Shown: positions 15,847 to 24,809 of the stretch, piece by piece
Layout: every line of letters begins with the position of its first letter
Numbering within the stretch: the stretch's first letter is position 1
NCBI GenBank assembly: GCA_944363535.1
Contig: CALVUG010000012.1
Span: 1-33,278, forward strand
Length of the DNA: 33,278 nt
Source of the DNA: an uncultured Bacilli bacterium
GTDB lineage: Bacteria; Bacillota_I; Bacilli_A; RFN20; CAG-826
Reading direction: 5' to 3'
Notes under the pieces: generated by a model
What the model was told of the DNA's origin: nothing
Databases searched by the model: none
What the model saw: the letters and a program-made list of their open reading frames with translations, nothing else
Program-made: the position numbers and the translations under genes

Positions 15847-18027
15847 ATGAAAAAAACATTTGAAATGAATTTCCACGGCAAAAGATTAGTGGTGGAAGTT
15901 GGCGAAATCGCCAAGCAAGCAGACGGGGCCTGCTTAATTCGCCTCGATGATACGGTCGTCTTATCGACGGCTTGTGCTTCTAAAGAAGCAAAAGATGGGG
16001 ATTTCTTCCCTTTAACTGTTGGTTATGAAGAAAAACAATATGCAGTAGGTAAAATTCCTGGTTCCTTTTTAAGAAGGGAAGGAAGAGCGAGCGAACATGC
16101 AACTTTGACCGCTAGACTAATCGACCGACCCATTCGACCGATGTTCGCGGATGGCTTTAGAAACGAAGTGCAAATCGTCAATACGGTTTTAAGTGTCGAT
16201 CAAAACGCTACTCCTGAAATGTCAGCGATGTTTGGTTCTTCTTTAGCGTTAGGAATTTCTGATATTCCTTTCGATGGTCCAATCGCTGGAGTTTACGTCG
16301 GAAGAGTGGACGGTAAATTTATCATCAACCCGAGCGTCGAAGAAAAAGAAAAATCGGATATGTTCGTCGCTGTTGCAGGGACGAAACAAGCAATCAACAT
16401 GGTGGAAGCTGGTGCGGCAGAAGTGAGCGAAGAAGAAATGCTCGATGCTTTAATGTTCGGCCACGAAGCAATTAAAGAATTATGTGAATTCGAAGAAAAG
16501 ATTATTAAAGAAGTTGGTAAAGCTAAAAGAGAAGTTAGCCTCTATCAAGTCGATGAAGAAATTAAAAAAGATATTTACGATAGAAGTTACGATCGCTTAA
16601 TTAAAGCCATTTCTATCTTTGATAAACTCGAAAGGCAAAACGCTATCGATGACATCGAAAATGAAATCATCGAATCTTACGAAAATAAAAAATATGAAGA
16701 TGAAAAGACGCATAAGCTAACGATGACGATGGTTAAAGATACGTTAGAGACGATCGTCGCAAACGAAGTAAGAAGATTAATTACGGAAGATAAAGTCCGT
16801 CCCGATGGTCGAAAAGTCGATGAAATTCGTCCTTTGGACGCTCAGGTGGATTTACTTCCTAGAGTGCATGGTTCTGCTATGTTCACGCGTGGTCAAACCC
16901 AAGTCATCTCTTCTTGTACACTTGGCCCATTAACGGATGAACAAATTATCGATAATTTAACGGAAGAAGATAAGAAAAGATTTATGCACCATTATAATTT
17001 CCCACCTTTCTCCGTTGGAGAAGTTGGTCGTATGGGTTCACCTGGTAGAAGAGAAATTGGCCATGGTGCGTTAGGGGAAAGAGCTTTATCTTACGTCATT
17101 CCAAGCGAAGAAGTTTTCCCTTATACGATTAGAGTCGTAAGCGAAGTCGTCGAATCGAATGGTTCAAGTTCACAAGCTTCCATCTGCGCTTCTTGTATGG
17201 CGCTTATGGCCGCAGGTGTTCCAATTAAAGATATGGTAAGCGGTATTGCGATGGGTTTAATTACTTCTGGACCATTAGATGAAAAACATCCTTATACTAT
17301 CCTAACTGATATCCAAGGTTTAGAAGACCATTTCGGTGACATGGATTTTAAAGTCGCGGGGACGAAAAATGGTATCACCGCTTTACAGATGGATATTAAG
17401 ATCAAAGGTGTCACCAAAGAAATTTTACGTGAAGCTTTAGCCCAAGCCCATGGTGCGAGAGCAAAAATTAGAGAAGTGATGGCTAAAGCCATCGATAAGC
17501 CAAGAGATGACGTCTCCAAGTGGGCGCCGAAGATGGATACGATGCAGATCGAAGTCGATAAGATTCGTGAAGTTATTGGGACGGGCGGAAAAGTTATTAA
17601 TGATATTATTGCTAAATGCGATGATGTGAAAATCGATATCGATGATGATGGTAAAGTTGTCATCTATCATTACAATCGCGACGCGATTAATAAAGCAAAA
17701 CAAATGATCGAAGATATCGTCCGCGAAGCTAAAGTTGGTGAAATTTATGATGGCGAAGTGACGCGCGTCGAAGATTATGGTTGCTTCGTTAGATTATTCG
17801 GTGATACGGAAGGCTTATGCCACGTCTCAAGACTTGGCTGGGGCTACATCGAAAATGCGAGCGATGTCGTCAAAGTGGGCGATCATCTTCGCGTCCGTGT
17901 GACCGAAATTGATGAAAGAGGAAAAGTAAAAGTTTCGCACCGCGAATTTGAGACGAAACCTGATAATTACGTCGAAAGACCAGAGAAGAGCGAACGTAAA
18001 CCTTTCAAGCGTAACGCTCGTAAATAA
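15847..18027 (+). CDS. pnp: Polyribonucleotide nucleotidyltransferase (PNPase)
   Basis: PNPase degrades RNA from the 3' end by phosphorolysis and can add tails in reverse. The 726-residue product has two RNase PH domains (about 1-220 and 310-545) joined by a helical domain. The second core has [17 protein letters not shown] and the [17 protein letters not shown] segment with catalytic acidic residues. A KH domain with [11 protein letters not shown] (about 575-590) and an S1 domain (about 635-695, [19 protein letters not shown]) follow. Length and order are standard. The ribosome-binding site is weak (GAAAGA just upstream); GAGG at 15822-15825 is too far away. The following nuclease gene has no promoter of its own that I can see and may be co-transcribed. 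Confidence 0.96.
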   Translation: MKKTFEMNFHGKRLVVEVGEIAKQADGACLIRLDDTVVLSTACASKEAKDGDFFPLTVGYEEKQYAVGKIPGSFLRREGRASEHATLTARLIDRPIRPMFADGFRNEVQIVNTVLSVDQNATPEMSAMFGSSLALGISDIPFDGPIAGVYVGRVDGKFIINPSVEEKEKSDMFVAVAGTKQAINMVEAGAAEVSEEEMLDALMFGHEAIKELCEFEEKIIKEVGKAKREVSLYQVDEEIKKDIYDRSYDRLIKAISIFDKLERQNAIDDIENEIIESYENKKYEDEKTHKLTMTMVKDTLETIVANEVRRLITEDKVRPDGRKVDEIRPLDAQVDLLPRVHGSAMFTRGQTQVISSCTLGPLTDEQIIDNLTEEDKKRFMHHYNFPPFSVGEVGRMGSPGRREIGHGALGERALSYVIPSEEVFPYTIRVVSEVVESNGSSSQASICASCMALMAAGVPIKDMVSGIAMGLITSGPLDEKHPYTILTDIQGLEDHFGDMDFKVAGTKNGITALQMDIKIKGVTKEILREALAQAHGARAKIREVMAKAIDKPRDDVSKWAPKMDTMQIEVDKIREVIGTGGKVINDIIAKCDDVKIDIDDDGKVVIYHYNRDAINKAKQMIEDIVREAKVGEIYDGEVTRVEDYGCFVRLFGDTEGLCHVSRLGWGYIENASDVVKVGDHLRVRVTEIDERGKVKVSHREFETKPDNYVERPEKSERKPFKRNARK

Positions 18028-18068
18028 ATTTATTCATCTTAAAAGTGCAGTGAGGAAAGGAGTAAATT

Positions 18069-19958
18069 GTGAAAAATAATCGTCGTATAGCCATATTATC
18101 TTTCTTACTTACTGCGTTAGTGAGTGGCTGTGCCACACCTAATGATAAATCTGACTTAGAAGGCTTTGCTTTAAGTCCAGGTGAAATTAGTATTGAAGTG
18201 GGCGATACTTTTAGCTTTGATGTTTTAGCTAAGCCCTCTAATGCTGAGATTGGTGAAGTTTATTTCGCCTTAGGAAGTGGAGAAGAAAATTTCGCTACGT
18301 TAAATGACGATGGCTCCATCACTGCCATTTTACCAGGAACAGTTCACGTTTACGCTACAACTATGAATTATGAAACGCAATCAAGTTTCTATAGCGAAGC
18401 GTTAGTAAATATCGTCTCCAGTGGTTCGATGATCGATGTGACAAGTATCGACGTCAACAAACAAGAAGAGTGGAAAGATGTCGACATCGGTGAAAATTTA
18501 CATTTCGATGCCTTAGTCTATCCTTCCAATGCTTCCGTTAAAGAAGTGGAATGGGTTTCGACAAACGAAAATGTGGGCTCGATTGATGAAAACGGCCTAT
18601 TCACTGCTATAAGTCACGGGAACACTAATGTCTATGCTATCGCTAAAGATGCGAGTAAAATTCGTTCGGAAAGTTTTGATATTTACGTAAGAAAAGGAAG
18701 CGATGATGTTCTAGTTGAACAAATTGACGTAAATGGACCTTCTTCTTTACAAGTTGGAAGTAGCGCTAAAATGAGCGCTACCGTCTTACCTGCTTTGGCA
18801 AGCAATAAAGAAGTTAGCTGGTCATCTTCAAACACTAGTGTGGCTTCAATTAGTAATGATGGAACTATCACTGCTCTAAGCGTTGGTAACACTAATATTA
18901 TTGCAACAGCGACAGATGGAAGTAATGTTTCTTCTAATCCATTTACATTAAGTGTCGTCGCTAATGGTGGGCAATTACTTGTTAGTAAAATTACGATAAG
19001 TGGAGATTCAAATCCTTACGTTGGTGAACAAATTCAATATAACGCTACCATCTATCCGATGGGGGCGAGCAATAAAGTTTTAACTTGGTCATCATCGAAC
19101 ACTAATGTGGCTACAATTGACGATAATGGTTTATTAAATGCTTTAAGTGAAGGCACGACTTCTATACAAGCATTTGCGACGGATGGAAGCGGTGTTACCT
19201 CAAATATTATTGAAGTAAATGTTAAAGAATTTAGTGGCGGTGGCGGAGGAGAAAGTACTTACGAAGGAACCTATTACAATTTCACGAATTTAGATACGAC
19301 TGGCAATACACTCTTAAATAATTTAAGAAATTTAAATAGACAAAAAAGACGTACCACTGTTGGCTATGGTAGTATGTTAATAGACCATGGTAGCAATCGT
19401 TCGAGTGCTTTCTATAAGACTGATTATGATCCTAATAACCCAAATAAACTTCTAAGTTTCTATTCAGGTAAATCAGTTAATAGCGGTTTAAACCGTGAAC
19501 ATGTTTGGCCATCTTCTCGCGGTGGGGATTTCGTCGATAACGATATTCATATGCCTAGACCCACTCTTACTAGTGAGAACGGCAATAGAGGAAATTCTTT
19601 CTACGTTGAAGGGATGAATCATTCTGCTAATGGTTGGGATCCAGCGGCGACAAACTTTGGTTTAGCAAGTTACCGTGGGGATGCAGCAAGAATCATCTTC
19701 TATTGCGTCGTGGCGGATTCTCGTCTTTCCTTAGTGGATAAGACAAATGATAATCAGAATAATAATACGATGGGAAAATTGAGCGATTTAATCAAATGGC
19801 ATTTATCTTATCCAGTTCAACAAAGAGAAATTAATCGTAACGATGGAGCGGAAGATTTACAGGGTAACCGTAATCCATTTATCGATCATCCAGACCTCGT
19901 CTGTCGTATTTGGGGTGATTATAATTCCACGACTGCTTCGCTTTGTCGCGTCGCTTAA
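18069..19958 (+). CDS. Lipoprotein nuclease: Big_2-like repeats plus Endonuclease I domain
   Basis: The 629-residue product starts with GTG, supported by GGAAAGGAG about six bases upstream. A lipobox VSGC (Cys21) ends its signal peptide. Four Ig-like Big_2-type repeats follow (about 33-115, 124-209, 213-295 and 302-385), the last two nearly duplicated. A Gly-rich hinge (SGGGGGES) leads into the C-terminal Endonuclease_1 domain (about 400-629), with NREHVWPSSRGG (His478), DNDIHMPRPT and NGNRGNS. This looks like a surface-tethered nuclease that scavenges or clears nucleic acid outside the cell. The same repeat type occurs in the M6 protease at the start of the window. No terminator separates it from pnp or from the RNase J-like gene 27 bases on. 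Confidence 0.87.
   Translation: MKNNRRIAILSFLLTALVSGCATPNDKSDLEGFALSPGEISIEVGDTFSFDVLAKPSNAEIGEVYFALGSGEENFATLNDDGSITAILPGTVHVYATTMNYETQSSFYSEALVNIVSSGSMIDVTSIDVNKQEEWKDVDIGENLHFDALVYPSNASVKEVEWVSTNENVGSIDENGLFTAISHGNTNVYAIAKDASKIRSESFDIYVRKGSDDVLVEQIDVNGPSSLQVGSSAKMSATVLPALASNKEVSWSSSNTSVASISNDGTITALSVGNTNIIATATDGSNVSSNPFTLSVVANGGQLLVSKITISGDSNPYVGEQIQYNATIYPMGASNKVLTWSSSNTNVATIDDNGLLNALSEGTTSIQAFATDGSGVTSNIIEVNVKEFSGGGGGESTYEGTYYNFTNLDTTGNTLLNNLRNLNRQKRRTTVGYGSMLIDHGSNRSSAFYKTDYDPNNPNKLLSFYSGKSVNSGLNREHVWPSSRGGDFVDNDIHMPRPTLTSENGNRGNSFYVEGMNHSANGWDPAATNFGLASYRGDAARIIFYCVVADSRLSLVDKTNDNQNNNTMGKLSDLIKWHLSYPVQQREINRNDGAEDLQGNRNPFIDHPDLVCRIWGDYNSTTASLCRVA
18819..19118 (+). repeat. Tandem Big_2 repeat with high DNA identity
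   Basis: Bases 18819-18851 and 19086-19118 agree at 29 of 33 positions and lie 267 bases (89 codons) apart, the length of one Ig-like repeat. The matching protein segments WSSSNTSVASI and WSSSNTNVATI belong to repeats 3 and 4. The DNA-level match suggests a fairly recent internal duplication. Confidence 0.6.
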
Positions 19959-19985
19959 TATATTTATATTAAAAAGGAGCAAATT

Positions 19986-21662
19986 ATGGCTAATATTTCA
20001 ATTGGAGCCTTAGGTGGCTTAGATGAGACAGGCAAAAATTTATACGTCGTCATGATAAACGGCGATATCTACATCATCGAATGTGGCCTTTCTTATCCAG
20101 ATAGGACCACGCCAGGAGTGGATTTTATCATTCCTAATGTCGATTATTTAAAAGAAAGAAAAGATAAAATCAAAGCCTACATTATTACGCATGGGCACGA
20201 TGAACAATTTGGAGCTTTACTTTTCGTCTATCCTGAAATTCCGGCACCGGTATATTTAAGTGAAACGACGAAATCCGCTATCGAATTATTTGCTTCTACT
20301 TATCATAAAATTGTGTCTAATATCGATTTTAGAGTCGTTAAACCGACGAGTAAACATCGTATCGGTAACGTCGATGTAAGATTTTTTCAAACTGCGCATT
20401 GTATAGCGGAATCTTTCGGCGTTTGTTTTGAAACGGAAGATGGAAATATTATTTTTTCTAGCGATTTTATTACTGAATATACAACCGCTTCGCCTTATCA
20501 CTTAGATTTACCTGCATTAAGTGAAATAAGTGAACAAAAAACTTTGCTTCTCATGTGCGAATCAATGCATAGCGATCATCAAGGTTATACTTCCCCGATG
20601 CATCATATCTCGCCTCTTATTGAATCTTCTTTTAGAGATTCAAAAGGAAGACATTTCATCGCTATTTCTAGTCAAAATATGTATCATATGCAAGAAGTTT
20701 TTGATCTTTCGATCCAATATGGTAAAAGAATCGCGTTTTACGATAAGTTAAGCGAAGATATCTACAAATTAATTCTTATTTCTAATCCTTTACTCGCAAA
20801 AAGAATACGTCTTTTAGATTTAGAAGACTTAGTGAGAGTAAGAGAACAAGATATTGTCATCTTAATGTGTGGTATGGGCGATAAACTTTATCATAAAATC
20901 GATAAACTTATTTCTCGTACGAACGATGATAAGCGTCTTTTCATCAAACCTAGCGATACGTTCGTCTTCGCATGTCCTGCAAATCTAAACAATGAAATTC
21001 TTGCTACATCTGTCATCGATAATCTCTATCGAACGGACGCAGAAATTATTAATATTACCCGTAAGAAACTTATGACGATGCACGCTTCAGAAGAAGATAT
21101 TAAAATGCTTCTTTCCATCTTAAAGCCAAAATATTATTTACCTATCAAAGGGGAATATCGTCATTTGATGAGCAATGCAAAAATTGCTGTAAGTATGGCC
21201 ATCAATTTAGGTCATCAAAACGTTTTCTTATTAGATAATGGTGGTTTAATTACGATTAAAGATGGAAACTTAGTTTCCATTCAAGATGAGGCGATGGAAG
21301 TTTCTAGCACTTTAGTGGATGGTTTAGGTGTAGGTGACGTCGGGAAACGCATCATCGATGAAAGGATGAATTTATCGAAGAACGGCCTCGTCGTCTGTAG
21401 CATCGCAATCGATAGGAAGAAGGGCTTAATTGTTTCTACTCCTAGCGTAGAAATTAAAGGTTATACGACTTCAAGAAACTTAGAACTCATGAAGAAAAAT
21501 ATCACTCAATTATTCGTCGATGAAATTTCTAAAGCTTTAGAAGCGAACGTGAGCGATGAAGAAGAAATCATCACGAGTGTCAAAGACCGCATCAAATATT
21601 TCTTAAGGCACGATAAAGGTTACGTTCCAACGATCGTTCCCGTCATCGACTTCATCGCTTAA
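19986..21662 (+). CDS. RNase J-like metallo-beta-lactamase protein with degenerate active site (RNase J2-like)
   Basis: The 558-residue product has the RNase J layout: beta-lactamase core, beta-CASP insert and C-terminal domain. Three metal ligands are changed. The usual HxHxDH motif reads HGHDEQ: His69 and His71 are kept, but Glu73 and Gln74 stand where Asp and His should be. The usual PVHGEYR reads PIKGEYR (Lys388). His138, Asp160 and His366 remain. It is therefore probably a weak or inactive nuclease acting as a partner of an active RNase J1 elsewhere, as RNase J2 does in Bacillus. Synteny agrees: in Bacillus rnjB lies between pnp and spoIIIE, as here. AAGGAG is eight bases before the ATG. 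A perfect 8-bp palindrome (19955-19972) precedes it. Confidence 0.85.
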   Translation: MANISIGALGGLDETGKNLYVVMINGDIYIIECGLSYPDRTTPGVDFIIPNVDYLKERKDKIKAYIITHGHDEQFGALLFVYPEIPAPVYLSETTKSAIELFASTYHKIVSNIDFRVVKPTSKHRIGNVDVRFFQTAHCIAESFGVCFETEDGNIIFSSDFITEYTTASPYHLDLPALSEISEQKTLLLMCESMHSDHQGYTSPMHHISPLIESSFRDSKGRHFIAISSQNMYHMQEVFDLSIQYGKRIAFYDKLSEDIYKLILISNPLLAKRIRLLDLEDLVRVREQDIVILMCGMGDKLYHKIDKLISRTNDDKRLFIKPSDTFVFACPANLNNEILATSVIDNLYRTDAEIINITRKKLMTMHASEEDIKMLLSILKPKYYLPIKGEYRHLMSNAKIAVSMAINLGHQNVFLLDNGGLITIKDGNLVSIQDEAMEVSSTLVDGLGVGDVGKRIIDERMNLSKNGLVVCSIAIDRKKGLIVSTPSVEIKGYTTSRNLELMKKNITQLFVDEISKALEANVSDEEEIITSVKDRIKYFLRHDKGYVPTIVPVIDFIA

Positions 21663-21692
21663 AAAAACATTAGTTTTAAAGTTTTTTTCTTT
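21661..21692 (+). terminator. Possible AT-rich terminator after the RNase J-like gene
   Basis: A-rich bases 21661-21668 can pair with 21681-21688 around a 12-base loop, followed by more T-rich sequence. Only one G-C pair is present, so the hairpin is weak. Confidence 0.35.
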
Positions 21693-21702
21693 CCATTTTT
21701 CT

Positions 21703-21708
21703 TATAAA
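21703..21708 (+). promoter_or_regulatory. -10 box of ftsK (leaderless)
   Basis: TATAAA ends eight bases before the ATG at 21717. The sequence between is only A and T and holds no Shine-Dalgarno sequence. Confidence 0.5.
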
Positions 21709-21716
21709 ATTAAAAT

Positions 21717-24491
21717 ATGCCAACGAACGAAATAAACGATGAAAAAAAAGTAAAAATCTTTAAGAAAACCTACATTCGTTTCGCCTTAGGTTTACTTTTT
21801 GCATTGCTAGCGATTTCGATGTGTTTAAATGTCGGACCGATTGCGACTTACGCAAATTACGGTATGGCTTTCTTATTCGGCGTCTTCTTCTTCGTTCCTT
21901 GGGCGCTTTTATTCGTCTTAGGTTTCTATTTGATGTTCTTTAAAAAATCGAAGAAAAAGCACCATAAATTTTCTTATGTCATGTCGTCTATTATTTTATT
22001 CTTAGGACTATTAATTTTATTATCTCTTATCGCTAGAAGCGATATTAATATGAATTTTTACGATGAATTTCTGAGCGTCTTAAATCCGAATGGCGAGATG
22101 GCTTTACCAGTCAAAGTTTTTGATATTGCTTTAGGGGGCGGTATCATCGGTTATTCTTTTGCTGGCCTCTTAGCGTCTTTTTTAACTCTCGCGGGCGCCT
22201 ATGTGATAGCGATACTTATCATCTTGATCGGTCTATTTATCTTTGCCTTACCTTTCATCGTTAAAGCCGTAAAAGAAGCCAAAAATAAGAAGAAAGAAGC
22301 ACGTTACCCCGAAGAAAATCTAAAGAGTGAAGAAGAAGCTAAACCTTTAACTTACCAATATGAGACGACCTTGCACGAAAGATTTAAAAATGAGACCATT
22401 TTACATAACACGAGTTACGATTTAAGAAGAGAAAATGAGGAGGAAGAAAAGATGGATAATTTTAAGATGGATGATGAACGAAATGAAAAAGAAGCGATAA
22501 ATCAAAATAATTACGTAAGAAAAGAACCTTACCGCGAAGAAATTCCTACTTACATCGTTAGAGATGATAGAGGACTAACCAAAGCTCATCTATTCTTACC
22601 TGATTCGCATCGCGGAGACTATAAAAATGAAGAAGTTAACGTCGTTAATAAAATGGTTAGAGAAACACCAGTGCAAGTGAAAGAAGAAGTATATACTTCA
22701 CCTGCGATAATTAATGAATCTTTTGAAGATTCATCAGTGCGTCTTCCTCACGAAGAAGTAAGAGCTGAATCTGTTAAAGAAGTTAACTCTTATCTACCTC
22801 ACGAAGAAAATGAGACTTCCTTAGTAAGTAACCCCGTCGAACATCTTTTCACTTCGAAAGTGGAACAAGCGGAAGTAAAAGTCCTGACGCCTAAAGGCGT
22901 AGAAGCAGAAGATCCAAGCGTTAATCTTGGTCCAAGTCAACCTAAAGCTAAACCGCGTAAGCCTTACGTCTTCCCCGATGCTTCTTTACTTAACGAATAC
23001 GAAATTCAAGACGCCATCAATAAGAACATCGAAGTGAGCGAAGAAAGAATGAAGAAGATGAATGAAATCATCGAAGATTTACACGTCGGAGCTAAGATTG
23101 TCGGTTATACGATTGGACCATCTATTACAAGATTTGACGTTCAAACTAACCGCGACGTCTTAGTGTCTAACGTCGAACGTATCGTTCGTGACTTATCGAT
23201 TCGTCTCGATGGCACTTTATTAAGATTTGAGGCTATCGTCCGCGGGAAATCAACTTCTGGTATCGAAATGCCTAACGCTAAGACGACGATGGTTTCCTTT
23301 AAGGAAGTATTTAATAACTTAGAGCCAGTGGAAGGTTATAAAAATAGGATGTACATTCCTTTTGGAAAAGATATCACCGGTAAAGTCATCGGGGCAAACG
23401 TCGATGAATTCCCACACTTCCTCGTCGCTGGGACGACAGGTTCAGGTAAATCCATTTACATGCATTCGGTCATCTTATCGTTAATCATGCGTAATAGACC
23501 AGAAGATTTAAAACTTATGATCGTCGATCCAAAACGGGTCGAAATGTCTAGATATCGCGATTTACCGCATCTACTTTGTCCGATTATCACCGAACCAAAA
23601 CCAGCAAAAATTGCTTTCGACCGTTTAGTGGATGAGATGGAAAGACGTTACGATTTATTCGCCGATAGTGGCTCATCTAATATCAACCAATATAACGAAT
23701 ACGCAAAAGAGCATGGTTTAGAACCATTACCGTCGATCCTCGCTATCGTCGATGAATATGGTGACCTCGTCCAAACTGTCAAAGAAATTCAAGGACCAGT
23801 CTTAAGATTAGGGCAAAAATCACGTGCGAGCGGCATCCATATGCTCATCTCGACGCAAAGACCAGCAGTTAATATCATCACGGGTGATATTAAGGCTAAC
23901 ATTCCTGTTAGAGTAGCGTTAATGACTTCAAGTGCGACAGATTCTGTAACTATCATCGGTGAAGGTGGCGCGGAACTTTTACTTGGTAAAGGCGATATGT
24001 TAGTGGATTGTTCACTCATCTCAAGAAGTGGGGTGACGCGTCTACAAAGTGCTTTCGTCGATAATCATGAAATTGCGCGTGTCGTCAAATTTATTAAAGA
24101 CCAGATGGAACCACAATATGATCCATACTTCTTAGATTTAAAAGAAAAGACGCAGGATGACACTGATATGTCACAAATGGCTGGTCATAGCGGCGGAGAA
24201 AAAGGACAAGATGATCTTTATCCTGAAGTCGTAGATTACGTTAAATCGCGTGATTACGCTTCCATCTCAGGGATTCAAAGATTCTTTAGTATTGGTTTTC
24301 CTAGAGCGGGTAAACTATTTGCTCAATTACAAAGAGATGGTATCATCGCTCCGACGAGCGATTCGCCATCGAATTCGAAAGGTTGTAAAGTTTTAGTTAG
24401 GTCATCTATCGTCATTCCTGAAGATGAAGAAATCGACGTCAATTCGACTTATAAGACGATCGATGATCAAAATAATCAATACGAGGATTAA
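21717..24491 (+). CDS. ftsK: DNA translocase FtsK/SpoIIIE
   Basis: This membrane-anchored ATPase pumps chromosomal DNA through the division septum. The 924-residue product has four hydrophobic segments in residues about 20-185. A long, charged, low-complexity linker (about 190-430, with repeated LPHEE segments) follows. The motor has Walker A GTTGSGKS at residues 572-579, a Walker B region IVDEYGDLV and STQRPAVNIITGDIKANIP. The C-terminal winged-helix gamma domain (about 838-905, GIQRFFSIGFPRAGKLFAQL) reads chromosome polarity sequences. It is longer than Bacillus SpoIIIE (about 787), mostly in the linker. The gene leads a transcription unit with acpS and the pullulanase gene. Confidence 0.94.
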   Translation: MPTNEINDEKKVKIFKKTYIRFALGLLFALLAISMCLNVGPIATYANYGMAFLFGVFFFVPWALLFVLGFYLMFFKKSKKKHHKFSYVMSSIILFLGLLILLSLIARSDINMNFYDEFLSVLNPNGEMALPVKVFDIALGGGIIGYSFAGLLASFLTLAGAYVIAILIILIGLFIFALPFIVKAVKEAKNKKKEARYPEENLKSEEEAKPLTYQYETTLHERFKNETILHNTSYDLRRENEEEEKMDNFKMDDERNEKEAINQNNYVRKEPYREEIPTYIVRDDRGLTKAHLFLPDSHRGDYKNEEVNVVNKMVRETPVQVKEEVYTSPAIINESFEDSSVRLPHEEVRAESVKEVNSYLPHEENETSLVSNPVEHLFTSKVEQAEVKVLTPKGVEAEDPSVNLGPSQPKAKPRKPYVFPDASLLNEYEIQDAINKNIEVSEERMKKMNEIIEDLHVGAKIVGYTIGPSITRFDVQTNRDVLVSNVERIVRDLSIRLDGTLLRFEAIVRGKSTSGIEMPNAKTTMVSFKEVFNNLEPVEGYKNRMYIPFGKDITGKVIGANVDEFPHFLVAGTTGSGKSIYMHSVILSLIMRNRPEDLKLMIVDPKRVEMSRYRDLPHLLCPIITEPKPAKIAFDRLVDEMERRYDLFADSGSSNINQYNEYAKEHGLEPLPSILAIVDEYGDLVQTVKEIQGPVLRLGQKSRASGIHMLISTQRPAVNIITGDIKANIPVRVALMTSSATDSVTIIGEGGAELLLGKGDMLVDCSLISRSGVTRLQSAFVDNHEIARVVKFIKDQMEPQYDPYFLDLKEKTQDDTDMSQMAGHSGGEKGQDDLYPEVVDYVKSRDYASISGIQRFFSIGFPRAGKLFAQLQRDGIIAPTSDSPSNSKGCKVLVRSSIVIPEDEEIDVNSTYKTIDDQNNQYED

Positions 24492-24494
24492 ATT

Positions 24495-24809
24495 ATGATT
24501 GGAATCGATGTGACCCACATTTCTCGATTTGAAAATAATTTGCATCTAGCGGTGAAGATTCTTTCTAAGAAAGAAATCGAAGAATTTAACCTCGTAAAAA
24601 ATCAAGCACAATATCTCGCATCACATTTCGCTTTGAAAGAAGCTTTCCTTAAGGCTAATAAAATTGGCTTAGGTGGCATCGATTTAAGAAAGATTGAAAT
24701 TAGCCACGAAAAAAGTGGAGCGCCTTATATAATTGTTAATGAAAGGAAATATGATGATGTCTCTTTATCGCACGATTTAGATACTGTCATCGCTATTGTG
24801 AACGTATGA
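24495..24809 (+). CDS. acpS: Holo-[acyl-carrier-protein] synthase
   Basis: AcpS attaches 4'-phosphopantetheine from CoA to acyl carrier protein and so activates fatty acid synthesis. The 104-residue protein has the family's MIGIDVTHISRF start (Asp5 as a magnesium ligand) and ASHFALKEAFLKA, with the conserved Glu. Both signatures are clear, though the protein is slightly shorter than the usual 115-125. GAGGAT lies just upstream and the ftsK stop is four bases before the ATG. Its last codons overlap the pullulanase start (ATGA). Confidence 0.9.
   Translation: MIGIDVTHISRFENNLHLAVKILSKKEIEEFNLVKNQAQYLASHFALKEAFLKANKIGLGGIDLRKIEISHEKSGAPYIIVNERKYDDVSLSHDLDTVIAIVNV

Noticed and set aside
17292-17663. 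Open frame of 123 codons on the minus strand inside pnp
   Set aside because: It lies wholly within the conserved RNase PH2/KH coding region of pnp, lacks a promoter or ribosome-binding site and has a composition typical of an antisense shadow.
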